From: Berberis thunbergii
Taxonomy: Eukaryota; Streptophyta; Magnoliopsida; Ranunculales; Berberidaceae
Length of the DNA: 64,000 nucleotides
Direction: 5' to 3'
Assembly (NCBI GenBank): GCA_003290165.1
Contig: QNQO01000543.1
Coordinates: forward strand, 496,001-560,000
Part shown: piece after piece, positions 11,013 to 21,869 of the stretch
Layout of the letters: every line of letters starts with the position of its first letter
How positions within the stretch are numbered: the stretch's first letter is position 1
The notes under the pieces: generated by a model
The model's database searches: none
The model's input: only the letters and a program-made list of their open reading frames with translations
Told to the model about the DNA's origin: nothing
Translations under genes and position numbers: made by a program

Positions 11013-13880
11013 ATGGCAGATTTTACTATGTCCATTGAGAAGCTCAATGGTAACAACTATGGATCATGGAGTACTCGTATGAAATTCTATCTGCTTGGAC
11101 AAGATTTATGGGATATTGTCAATGGAAGTGACACAACACCACCAAGGGAGCCAAAAAGCACAATCTCAACCTCGGAGACGACACCATCGACACCGGCACG
11201 ACAAGAAGGTCCTGCTCAAAAATTCGACCCTGATGAGTTGAAGAAATGGAAGGTTAAGGCTGGTAAAGCCATGTATGCCTTAACAGTAGCTGTTGAAGAT
11301 GAATTCTTGGAGCGGATTAAAGATGCTAGAACGCCAAAGGAAGCGTGGGACACTTTGGCATCAATCTTTGCAAAGAAAAATGATGCGAAGTTACAAAGGC
11401 TCGAAAATGAGCTTTTGGGAATCTCCCAGAAGAATATGTCAGTGAGTGAATATTTCTCAAAAGTGAAGTCTTTGTGTGACGAGATTTCGAAGCTAGATCC
11501 GGAGAATGGTATTACACAAACAAGGATGAAACGAATTATCATCCATGGGTTGAAGCCGGAGTACAAGAGTATTGTCACAGCAACTCGGGGCTGGGCCACC
11601 GAACCAACATTAGCAGATCTTGAGAATTTGCTAATTAATGAAGAGGATCTAGAGAAATCCATGTCTAGCAAAGCTACCTCCCAAAAAGAAACTGCCTTGT
11701 TCACTAATAACAAAGGCCGACGAGGACGAGGTCAAGGTAGAGGACGTGGTGTAGGGAGATTCAACAATGAAGATCAAGATGAACGACAGAGTCATGGTAG
11801 AGGTTACCAGTCAGGGGGAGCTCGAGGAACTCCAAATAGAAGAAGAGGAAGAAACCAGAACAAATGGCAACCAAAACATTGGCAAAGTGGTGAATGTTTT
11901 AATTGCGGAAAGAAGGGACACTACGCAAGGGATCGTTGGTCTAAGAAAGTTGAAGGAAATATTGCAACATCCTCCAAGAATCAGAGTCATGGAGAAAAAG
12001 ATTGGGACTTAGATACATCCTTCCTTGTGGAGGAGGTTCATGTTGATACACAAGAGTTACAAGAAAAGCTTCAAATGAAGTTAAAAAACTCAAGTGAATT
12101 GGAGGAACGAAGGTCCACAACAGATGGGGAATCCCAAGAGCAAGAGCTGCAATCCAAAACGAGAAGTCCTTGGAAGACAGGCATACATGAGACACCAGAG
12201 GAGGTGCATATTAGTCAGCCAGAGATGCAACAGGAAGAGCAGGCACAAGGTGAGTTGCGAAGGTCTACAAGAGTGAGAAGACCAAATCCAAAGTACATAG
12301 ATGCTGCCTATGCTGAGCTCAAAGAGCCAACTACGTTCCAAGAAGCCTCAAAGAGTCTAGAGTGGAGAAAGGCTATGGAAGAGGAGATTATGGCCCTGAA
12401 GCAGAATCAAACATGGGATTTAGTACCAAAGCCTGAAGGCGTGAAACCAATATCCTGCAAATGGGTTTACAAGTTGAAGATTCGCCCTGATGGAACGATA
12501 GAGCGATACAAGGCTTGGTTGGTTGCTCGTGGGTTTTCTCAAGAGTATGGCATTGATTACAATGAGACATTTAGTCCGGTGGCTAAGATTACTACCGTAC
12601 GAGTCTTACTAGCCATTGCAGCTAGTAAATCATGGATATTGTGGCAGATGGATGTGAAAAATGCCTTTCTACATGGAGAGCTTGATCGGGACATCTATAT
12701 TGATCAACCTCAAGGATTTATCAATCATGAGAAGCCAGAGTATGTGTGCAAGTTGAAGAAAGCACTATATGGCTTAAAACAGGCACCAAGAGCTTGGTAC
12801 GGGAAGATTGCAGAATTCCTAGTTCAAAGTGGTTATCATGTTGCCCCAGCAGATTCGAGCTTATTCGTGAAAGCTCAAGGAGGTAAGCTAGCAATTGTAC
12901 TTGTATATGTGGATGACTTAATTATCACTGGAGATGATACCAGCGAAATCCAATGAACGAGGGAGAACCTGTCAGTACGATTCCAAATGAAGGAGCTTGG
13001 AGAGTTGAAACACTTTCTCGGTTTGGAAGTCGAAAGAACCGATAATGGCATATTCCTTTGTCAACGGAAGTATGCAAGAGATCTACTTTCAAAGTTTCGA
13101 ATGCTCGAGTGCAAGCCAATATCAACACCAATGGAGTCGAACTTGAAGCTATGCACCGATGAGGGAAAGGAGTTGGAAGATACAACAATGTATCGCCAAA
13201 TAGTAGGTAGTCTTATCTACCTAACTCTATCTAGACCATATATTTCATTTGCCGTCGGAGTCGTCAGCAGGTTCATGCAAACTCCAAGAAAGCCACATCT
13301 AGAAGTCGTGAGAAGAATCATGAGGTATATCAAGGGCACACCAGAATTGGGACTCTTCTACGAAAAAGGAGTACAATGTAAGATCATTGGTTATTGTGAT
13401 GCCGACTACGCTGGAGATCATGATACTCGCCGCTCAACTACAGGTTATCTTTTCAGTCTTGGTTCAGGAGTTATCTCATGGTGCAGCATGAGACAACCAA
13501 CCGTGTCCCTATCAACGACGGAGGTAGAGTATAGAGCAGGTGCCATGGCCGCACAAGAATGTGCTTGGTTGACACAACTTATGAAGGATTTGAAACAACC
13601 AATCGAAGTTGGAATCACTATGTATTGTGATAATTTGTCAGCAATCAAGTTGGCTGAGAATCCAGTCTTCCATGCTCGTACCAAACATGTTGAGGTGCAA
13701 TATCATTTCTTACGGGAAAAGGTTCTTCAGGGAGATATTGAAATGAAGCATGTCAAAACAGAAGATCAAGTTGCAGACATCTTTACTAAGAGCTTACCAG
13801 CAACAAAGTTTTTGGAGTTTCGTAAAATGCTTGGGATGACGATACGTATGAGGAAGGTTGGCAATGAGGGGGAGTGTTGA
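11013..13880 (+). pseudogene. Copia F gag-pol, in-frame deleted and with one nonsense codon
   Basis: The ATG at 11013 opens a Gag (residues 1 to about 230, including [18 protein letters not shown]). A CCHC zinc knuckle starts at C295 ([13 protein letters not shown]), but its last cysteine is Arg308 (codon CGT). Right after it the frame jumps, near residues 330-345, to sequence that normally follows integrase: protease (DSG) and the integrase HHCC and DDE domains are missing in frame. Reverse transcriptase follows ([26 protein letters not shown], catalytic YVDDL at 632-636). TGA at 12954-12956 interrupts after EIQ; the same frame then runs to 13880 through RNase H ([27 protein letters not shown]). 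The frame is otherwise open, so decay is slight. The protein ends inside the first bases of the 3' LTR. Confidence 0.93.
13863..13874 (+). other. Polypurine tract of Copia F
   Basis: AATGAGGGGGAG lies directly before the 3' LTR and would prime plus-strand DNA synthesis. Confidence 0.9.
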
Positions 13881-14543
13881 ATATTACATTGCCAACCAAA
13901 ATAGAAAAATATAGAATAGTCTAGAAAGTCCCAGAGTGTACTAGAAGATTTCGAAAGGGTCCGGAAGAATATGGAAAATTGTGGAACACACCGGAGTATT
14001 CCGGAAGAGTCCGGAACATTATGGAGAACTCATAAACATCCTAGAAGAGTCTAGGACCTTATAGTATGTACTAGGTCATCCTAGAGCCTAGTGGAGATAT
14101 GTACTTAGTACTAGAGCATGGTAGAATACTCTAGAAGTCTTTGTATCTAGAGAAGTTCTTGTGTAGGCTTCAGTTTGTAAAAATTCTCTAGATCACTCAT
14201 GTACTTATCTAGTAACTAGTAGGATCTAGAACCTTCCCATAAGGAGGTGGAAGGTTAAGCTAAGTAGTATAAATAGGATAGGGGATCATTTGTTTCATGT
14301 ATCCCATAAGAAAGCATCCTACTAAGGAGAGATCCCAAGATAGAATTAAAGAGAGTGTTCTTTTTGTAAAGCTATCTAGTTCAATAAAATAGTTTGTTCT
14401 TAAGTGCCTTGTGAGTTCTTATCAAAGTCCCTCTTCAAAGTTTCTTGTGTCGAGTGCTTCTTTGATTTATATAGTTAAGGCTATTATATTGTTGTGTATT
14501 CATTATAATACCAACCATATTGTAGCCCAATTTATCCCCAACA
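13875..14543 (+). repeat. 3' LTR of Copia F
   Basis: 669 bp, TGTTG...CAACA, about 98% identical to the 5' LTR. Followed by the CAAAC target duplication (14544-14548). Confidence 0.95.
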
Positions 14544-14548
14544 CAAAC

Positions 14549-15016
14549 TACAAAATGAAATGCAATCATAGAATCCAACTTACCTTCAATCAGAAACCCT
14601 AATTTGTGCAAAATGAAGAAGACAAAATAGTGAAGGAGTAGTGAGTAGCAAAGGCAGAGTGAAGTGGAGGCGAAGCGACGAAGTGACAGAGAGCGAGAAA
14701 GCTCAGGTGATGCAGCAGAAAGCGAGAGAGATCGAGTGACAGTAAGACGAAAGGTCATGGCAAGGCGAGGTAACGGTGAGAGGAGAGTCGAGGTGGGAGA
14801 GTTGCGTTTGTGAGGGAGAGATGCGTTGATTCTGTGAGGGAGAGTCACGAGGAAGGAGATGGAATCGATCAAAAACCCGCATACAAAATTTTTAATCTCC
14901 CGCTCTGTTTCATTGTGTAATCAAAACGCTACCTTCTGAATTTACAATGGTTTTGATAGCACAAGTCCAAAAAACGCTATGGACTTGTGCTATTGTTAAT
15001 CACTTGTGTTGTAGTG
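14549..15016 (-). mobile_element. CACTA-type element C2, right terminal part with captured leader
   Basis: Ends in TTGTAGTG at 15009-15016, preceded by subterminal pairs (gcacaagtcc / ggacttgtgc around ctatg). On the minus strand a pyrimidine-rich leader (about 14870-14584) ends GATTGAAG followed by a GTAAGT donor and contains aaattagggtttctg, typical of plant 5' UTRs. This repeats the C1 design: leader beside the terminus, transcription inward. Copia F lies about 35 bp inside the following intron. The left end is not in the window unless C1 is nested within C2. The long open frame through the leader (Ser/Leu-rich) is a composition effect. Confidence 0.6.
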
Positions 15017-15939
15017 TTAATCAAACTGTATATGCATAACCGTAATTGATAAAGTAGAAATCTTTATTTCATAATCATCAATAAACTAAAGGTGATCACC
15101 AATGACAACTAAACATGGTAATGTAAACTCTCACTGATAAAGAACATCATAAGAACTAACCACGTTGTAAATGAGCAACATGATCGTTGAACACCTTATG
15201 TGGTACATTCTTAATTGTCATAAGATGATTCTGAACAATTTCTTTAACGACAACTGTAAGTTGATATAATTTAGAATGAACTATTGTCATTTTCTAAATA
15301 CAATCAGCGGCTTTATTTCATAATGTTTCTCAATTAAACCAATAGCGTAAACCCTGAAATAAAAAATTATTTAACTATAATGTTTGATCACACGCTTTAC
15401 ATCAAACAAAGAATTCTTCTGGGCAATACAATAAAATTTTACCCTAAATATCTAATCCAATTAATTAGATTTTTAGCATGAGGATAAACTTAAATTTTTT
15501 TAAAATACTGCAACAGCCGCTGCTTAGTGAATATTATTCATTCTGAAATATCTACCAAACATTCCAATGATATACATGATAACCCAATATGGATAAACTT
15601 TATCATATATTATACTCTCTACTACATAAGCATGAGAGATAATTTTCATATATGAATCATTCTTTGGACATTAGAGCAAACTTAACTTATCACTCATAAC
15701 GTGTACTTTACATAGTGCAAAAAAACTACGAAATGCCAATTAAACAAATATCAAGTGTGATAGACCAATAATACTATGTTATCAGTGCAATAAGTCTGCA
15801 TGCCTATCACCAAATATGTGATCGCAAAAAAACTTTAATGAGAAATTTTGTCGAAAGAAATAAATTTATGACACAATTTTCAAGTAGGATCTCAACATAT
15901 AGCACTAGAAAATAATAAATTTGCTCCTACTAATCTTAT
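15017..15939 (-). pseudogene. Old Copia element E, reverse-transcriptase remnant (distal part)
   Basis: Read on the minus strand from the border with element A, the sequence continues the Copia frame of 33751 onward: AYHK at the other border is followed here by ISRSKFIIF and a stop, matching the family pattern around DQCVYHK-SGSKF just before YVDD. Further left only scattered resemblance remains. It ends at the C2 terminus (15016), where C2 was inserted. The assignment rests mainly on frame continuity across the CTTAT duplication. Confidence 0.55.
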
Positions 15940-16628
15940 TGATATTACATAAAAAATGGTCACACCCCTGAGCCGTACATGTGTCATGGCAATTTCGAGG
16001 AACTACACGCCCCAGCATCAGCCCAATGTTGATCCAGCCCAAGCGATTCTAAGCCGATCACTTCAGTCCGCCAAGCGGACCCGGACTTTCACAGCACGCT
16101 AGGACCACACGTCTTACAGTTGTCCTCAATACCCATAAGACCTACTTAGGCAAGTATCTTGAGGATCAGCTTCGGACTGGCAACTACAGTTGCTCTCTGC
16201 TTCCCAACTAGGAAGCAAACAACATAGTACTTTTCAAACAGGGAAACTCCCTTTTACGGATTGTTCTTGGATTGGGAACTATCTCCCATGTATCTAGGAC
16301 CGTAGAGCCAACAAGGAATTTTCTTCCTACAGCACAATTCCTAATAAGATAGGGATCTCCACGAAGATTTCCTCCCTAAACTACGCCTACAATTGCCTGG
16401 TTAAACCAGGACTCCTTGCACTATAAATAAGACATGAGGTTGGTAAGCTAAGGTACGCAACAAATTCCTTGTTACAACATTACACCTTCCTCATAGCCAT
16501 GTCTGACTTTAGCATCTGAGTGTTATCGACCACCACAATAGTGGTCTGTGGCTCACGTGTGCTACTTGTGCAAGTCAACAGGTCAGCAAGAACCAGGTCA
16601 AAGCAGGAAGCAAAAAATGACTGCATCA
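15940..16628 (+). repeat. 5' LTR of Tat-like element A
   Basis: 689 bp, homologous along its length to 33061-33745 and, in reverse, to 35567-36198. Contains ctataaataagacat (TATA-like, near 16421-16430) and ends tgactgcatca. Confidence 0.88.
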
Positions 16629-16629
16629 G

Positions 16630-16650
16630 TTTGGCGTTGTATGTGGGGAC
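16630..16650 (+). other. Degenerate primer binding site of element A (tRNA-Asp type)
   Basis: TTGGCGTTGTATGTGGGGA follows the LTR and resembles the TGGCGCCGTTGTCGGGGA site, complementary to tRNA-Asp, used by Tat and Athila lineages, with a short gap and substitutions. Confidence 0.5.
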
Positions 16651-16704
16651 GAAATAGTTCGTAACTTTACACTAAGCATCATTTCCTTTCAAAGATTCAG
16701 AGAG

Positions 16705-18089
16705 ATGGTGACCACCAGGTCACGTAACAACGGAAAATCGGGGGACAAGTCAAAAGTTTTGGTTGTCCTTATACTGCCTCCTTCAACAATTCCTATCTTG
16801 CACGCGTAGCCGACTCACGCTTCCGCACCAATGGCAACAGCAACAGATCCCGGAATTGATACGTTTGCGTCCCAAATACAATGGATCGCCAAGTGGTGGA
16901 GATAAGAAACAGCACGGACCTCCGCCTCCAGCAGATGATAAGGAGCAAGCGCAGGAAAGCCAATCGCCCGACAGTTCTTATTGGACTAAAAAAGGCTGCG
17001 CGGCTAACATTAAGTTCAATGCCAGGACAACGAGGCTCGGTTTTTGGGAACCCCTCCGCAGAGGGGTGCATGACCCAGTTGTACAATACTGCCTACCCGT
17101 CCCACCATTTGTAGATCAGATCATGAACGAAGCCCTTCCGAGAAACTTCACTCCTCTGAAGCTCGACTCCTACGATGGAACCATCGATCCCTTCGACCAC
17201 CTGCGCCATTACCCGCATGTAATGGCCCTTAAAGAAGGTTCTAAATTCGTCATGTGCAGGACCTTTCCCATTAGTCTGAAAAGCTTCGCATTGTCGTGGT
17301 TCCACATCCTTCCACCGAAGTCTATCGATTCCTTCAAAACACTAGCAAAAGAATTTCTGACACGTTTTGTTAGAAGCCAACGTTTCCAAAAAGGCCCGCA
17401 CTACATACTCTTTCTGAGGCAGAGGTTTGACAAGACACTTCGAGCACTTCAACAATGAGCTGACCCTCATCAACGAGTGCAAGGACAATACAGCCATGAC
17501 AGCCTTCACCGCAGGCCTCAAAGAGGGAAAGCTCTATGAAGACATCACTCTAGAGCCCCCTCTGGACATGGCGGAGCTCCTCAAGATCGTCCAAAGACAC
17601 ATCACTCTGGAAGAGTCGAGGAACCGTAAAGAGGGAAACTGAAGGCAAGAGGAGGCTCTCCGCGCCTAAAGACAAGATGAAGGGAAAAGACGCGAGGATG
17701 AGGAATGAAACAATAGGAAGCGCGAAGACAACAGAGCAAACCCTGGTCGGTTCAGGCAAGAAAAATCATCCAACTACGTTGTATCCAGAGTGGTGACACC
17801 TATAAATGATAACCGGTCTGACGTACTAAAGTCAATGAAAAACTGGGAGGAATTGTCGTGGCCCCCAAAGACACGCGGAGACCCCGCCAAACGCGACAAC
17901 GAAAAGTACTGTGCGTACCACAAGGAAAGCTACCACAACACCAATGATTGCAAAAGTCTGAGGTACAAAGTTGAGTATTGGATCCGCAAAGGCAAACTGA
18001 AAGAGTTCCTGCAGTCTGAGAAGCCAACAGAACAGACAAAAAATAGGGGGAGTCAGTTAAAGAAACAAAGAAGGAGACTCCAGGGATAA
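16705..18089 (+). pseudogene. Gag of Tat-like element A (frameshifted)
   Basis: The ATG at 16705 opens a frame that is lost after about 35 codons; the Gag continues in other frames at 16763-17458, 17427-17642 and 17790-18089. The Retrotrans_gag core is clear (DPFDHLRHYPHVMALKEG, MCRTFPISLK, SWFHILPPKSIDSF, LAKEFLTRFV), followed by NTAMTAFTAGLKEGKLYED. The C-terminal KYCAYHKESYHNTNDCKSLR with WIRKGKLKEF is the Tat-lineage pattern. At least two frameshifts are present. It would have formed the particle shell; it cannot be translated whole. Confidence 0.85.
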
Positions 18090-18159
18090 TATACGTTTTT
18101 CAAGGAGTCGGGCCAAATGAAGGCCAGTCATATAGGTCTCGCAAGCGGACACAATCCGC

Positions 18160-18760
18160 GGATGAGAATAGGCACATCTGCCACTCAACGGTCCAGAGGC
18201 CCATTTCCACCTTGACCTTTACGGACAAGGACCTCAAGGAATCCGAGTGCCACATAACGTTGCCTTAGTCATCTCGGTCTTCATAGCAAGGTGGGAAGTA
18301 AAGAGAACTTTGGTTGACACAGGAAGTTCACTTAACGTTTTGTTCTACAACGCGTTCCGCAGCATGGACCTCAAGGAGGAAAACCTGACATCTTTAGAAC
18401 ACCCGCTGATCGGATTCAACGGGAAAAAATGCTTATCTCGAAAAGATAAAGTTAGCTATGGTGGCAGGAGAGCCGCATCTCAGGAAGGTCCTATTTCTGG
18501 ACTTCATGGAGGTAGACGCACCATCATCCTATAACCTCATTTTGAAAAGACCATGGCTCCACCAGATGGAAGCAGTGGTCTCCACCCTTCACCACTGCGT
18601 TAAGTATACTGCTAACCACTCCGAATGAACAATACATGGAAACCAACCTACAGCACGAGGCTGCCACTACGCCGCACTAAAATAGATAGAGTGCTCCCAG
18701 ATTCGGTTACATCATGCAAAGCAACCTGACCTAGTGCAAGACCAAAAGATGGCAGAGACA
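18160..18760 (+). pseudogene. Aspartic protease region of Tat-like element A, pol truncated after it
   Basis: The catalytic motif VDTGSSLNVLFYNAF is intact at about 18315-18360, followed by LIGFNGKK. After a frame change RPWLHQMEAVVSTLHHCVKY matches the segment that normally leads into reverse transcriptase. From about 18760 on no RT, RNase H or integrase motif occurs. The same truncation is found in copy B. Confidence 0.82.
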
Positions 18761-20500
18761 TCATTTTTTAGCGATATAGGAACAATCAACTCTTCCGCCC
18801 AGTGTGTCGTAAAGGCAATGGCAAGTGGGAACGCATCTCCCCAACATTTCGTTAGGGCGGAGATCCGCACCTCTGCAAGGTTTATTCTTCACTGACCTAT
18901 GTAACACCTCAATAGTCCACTAAATGATCCGTGAGAGCAACCCAAATTCACTTCAAGGCCAGGATTAGTTTCTCTCCTTCAACAGTTAGTTTGCTTTAAG
19001 TTGTTTGTTTCCCTTTCCATAGTAAATATTGAGTTTTAGTTCTTAAAAGACTTATGTGATTTGCAATCAGTTAAGAAATAAATGAAGAATGACGAAAAAC
19101 AAAATCTATTGATTATTGGAAAGATGTAATAGCAAACACCTTGAGGTAGATACAAAATACTACATATCACGAACGCCCTGAGGCGGATACAAAAGACTGA
19201 GCAATACATGCATCTGAATACAGTGTGAATTGATGTAAAAGACTTGCTTAAACAATTCTGCTACGTACAGCGATCGACAAAAACTTGCAAACCCTCTGAT
19301 GCGAGCAATCTGCAAGTGGCAGCGAAGTTAAGAAAATGGGAGATGCTCGACCCCTTCCGAAGACAACAGCGAAGTGTGAGAGAGGATTGAAAGGACTAAG
19401 CAGTCAGATTGCTTCGTCATGTCACTCCGAGAATACGCTATCCTTACAGTGTTGTAGACCTTGCAACTGGTTGTTGATTTCCTCAAGAGACATCCCACTG
19501 TTTATCCAACCTCCTCAAAGGGATTAGAAAAAGGTAAATGAGGTTGGCCACAAGCAGCGACGCAGTCACAATCTCACAGCGTCATCAAGATAGACCACTT
19601 TTCCCATATGCGATGGCAGGCATGGCTGAGAGCACACCCAGAGTCAGCACACATCAACCATTACTTCGATCAACCATTAGTCAACAGTGGCATCCGAGCA
19701 CACGAATACACAAGTGGTACGGTGTAACATCAAGGCATCTCCCTTGGTAGAAAATTTGTGCTATTTCTTCGTGAAATGAGAAGAAATTATGAAATCTCAA
19801 CAGAGCAACTACGTGGCATTTCATAGTAGGTGACCACGGATAACATCAACTATCTTTATGCCTGACCTTCACAAATGTCAGAACATTCGAAGACTCCAAA
19901 GACGGAGATCCACCTTCAGCCTTTGGAAAACCCAAAGCATTCTCTTCAAGCAAGAACATTACGAAGATAAGCTCTGTGAAAGATAGTGCCTACAACCATT
20001 GGAAAATACCATTATATAGACATGATGGTTCACCAAGCATGCACTACAGCATTAACTATCAAACATTATATACGGTACGGGAAACGAGGAGAGGATGGTT
20101 CCCAAGGAAATTGCACAGACCACGTCATTCAAATTAATGGCGCTGCACGCAGCCCCATCAATTAAGGGGGAGTTATCGATACTCAACCATCACACTGCCT
20201 ATGCCATACACATGTCACCGTGCAATTTACGTCGTACACACAGCGCACCGTGCCCTAGCCCTTCTTCTGCGGGCCCATGGGCTCAGCCTATTATTCAAAC
20301 AGCACTCTGTCTTATGTTTGGCACGAGCACTTCCTGACATGCGGATTGTACCTACAGATCACTTGCTGATTTGAGGTAACTTCGTCCAGGCCATGCACCA
20401 TTTGGTTCACACGCCCCCTGGCAAGCATAACCTCTTTTCAAACCAGGTAAGCTTAGTCAGCCAAAGCTGATGAAAATAAGTTATGGTTTAACCCGACACC
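18761..20500. other. Non-coding interior of element A; no gene recognised
   Basis: Moderately GC-rich with no recognisable protein motif. It occupies the place where pol would be in a full Tat element. Confidence 0.45.
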
Positions 20501-20504
20501 TAGT

Positions 20505-21310
20505 TCGCTTAGCGCGGGCATCGATGATTTAGGAAGTGGGAGTCTAATCAGTGTTATCGCGCCTAGTAACGACGACTCGCCAGGGATCATTACCCCATTT
20601 GCGTTCAATGATCGCCGAGCCTAATCAGGTAAGCATAGCTGGTGACGACTAGCACTGAAAACTTTTGATCAAAACCTAGACTTGTAGCCCCCACTACGAG
20701 GGTGTAGATAATCTGGAATGTGGGAGCCTAATAAGTCCCAAGCAGATTCTGATGGCTTGCCATGAGACTACCGCTTTTCAGCGTGGCCGTCAAATAACCA
20801 AACATGGACTTGTAGCCCGTGCTGCGTGGGTGTAGATAGTATAGAAGGTGGGAACCAAGTCAATCGCCACCTGATTCCGACAATTTTCCACGGGACCACT
20901 GCTTTCCAGCGTGGCCGCCGAACCCTCACAAATTTGTAGCCCGATGCGCACAGGTGTAAATAATTTGGAAGGTGGGAGCCTAATCAGTCCCGAACTAATT
21001 CTGATGGTTTTGCACGGAACCACTGCTTTTCAGCCTGGTCGCCAAATTCCTCTCGAATTCGTAGCCCCCGCCGCACGGGGAGGGTGTAGATGGTTAGAAA
21101 GGTAGGAGCCTAGTCAGTCCTTAATTGATTTTGACAGCTTGCCACAGGACCACTGCTTTTAAGACTGGTCGCCAAACCTTTACTCTCCGAATTCGTAGGC
21201 CATTTTACTTGGTCACACGTGATTCAGAAAGTGGGAGCCTAGTCAGTCCTGAATTAATCCCGACGGCTTGCCACGAGACCACTATTCTTCAGCGTAGTCG
21301 CCAAACATGA
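20505..21310. repeat. Tandem repeat block of element A, unit about 125-130 bp
   Basis: Five to six diverged units, each with gtgtagat, then gaaggtgggagcctaatcag, then ggcttgccacggaaccactgcttttcagcgtggtcgcc (quoted in parts). Landmarks recur near 20535, 20702, 20830, 20951, 21085 and 21220. The same block occurs in reverse in copy B at about 38940-39860, so it is part of the family. Tandem repeats between pol and the 3' end are known in Tat-lineage elements and can seed satellite DNA. Confidence 0.85.
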
Positions 21311-21869
21311 ATCTAGTCGAATCAGTGTCTTCACGCTCAAACAGGCTGACATTCTAATATTCGCGAAGGCCATCTATGCCCATACAAAGATCGTACGGCC
21401 AGTGCCCAGGTCAAAGCTATTTAGGATGCCATCCCGAGCTTACGGTGCCTGACTGGGTACAAACGCTCTGACACATGTGTTCGACCATCGCAACTCGTTC
21501 TTAGCAGCAACTGCAGATAACCGGTCAGACAAACAAGATAAACCTCAAGCAACTTACCTCGGGAACAAGACACAACTCGGACAACCCAACCAGCTAAACT
21601 ATTTCCAACATGCCCACTATTGGACATGGCTACGCACCAACGACCCTGAGTCGTTCATGATACAAAGTGGTCAAGCTCTCTTTCATAGATAGGCCAGTCA
21701 AACAAGCTATTGATTTAACCAGCCTAAGCAAGACGACAAGGAAAAAGGAAAACATACAATAGAGACAACAAGCACAGAACTGAGAAAACTGTTTTCGTTA
21801 ACGGTCAAAACGAAAAGCGGTACAATCACACCAAGGTTACTCCCTATCAGAAGAAGGTACAGAAACATA
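21311..21869. other. Spacer between repeats and antisense ORF in element A
   Basis: No gene or repeat recognised. Short open frames on both strands have no known motif. Confidence 0.4.

Larger units (their letters stand above)
10265..14543 (+). mobile_element. Copia LTR retrotransposon F, nearly intact ends, internally deleted
   Basis: Two 669-bp LTRs (10265-10933 and 13875-14543) start TGTTG and end CAACA. A tRNA-iMet primer site follows the first and a polypurine tract precedes the second, and CAAAC target duplications flank the whole. I count 13 substitutions between the LTRs (about 98% identity), so insertion was recent compared with everything else here. The interior encodes Gag and the C-terminal half of Pol, but protease and integrase are gone. 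At 4279 bp it is shorter than typical full-length Copia elements. It is inserted in an intron-like part of C2. Confidence 0.95.

Noticed and set aside
11216..11713. 165-codon minus-strand frame opposite Copia F gag
   Set aside because: A shadow of the well-supported Gag frame on the plus strand; no known domain.
14435..14872. 145-codon minus-strand frame rich in Ser and Leu
   Set aside because: It crosses the Copia F LTR border and the C2 pyrimidine-rich leader, two unrelated sequences; a composition artefact.
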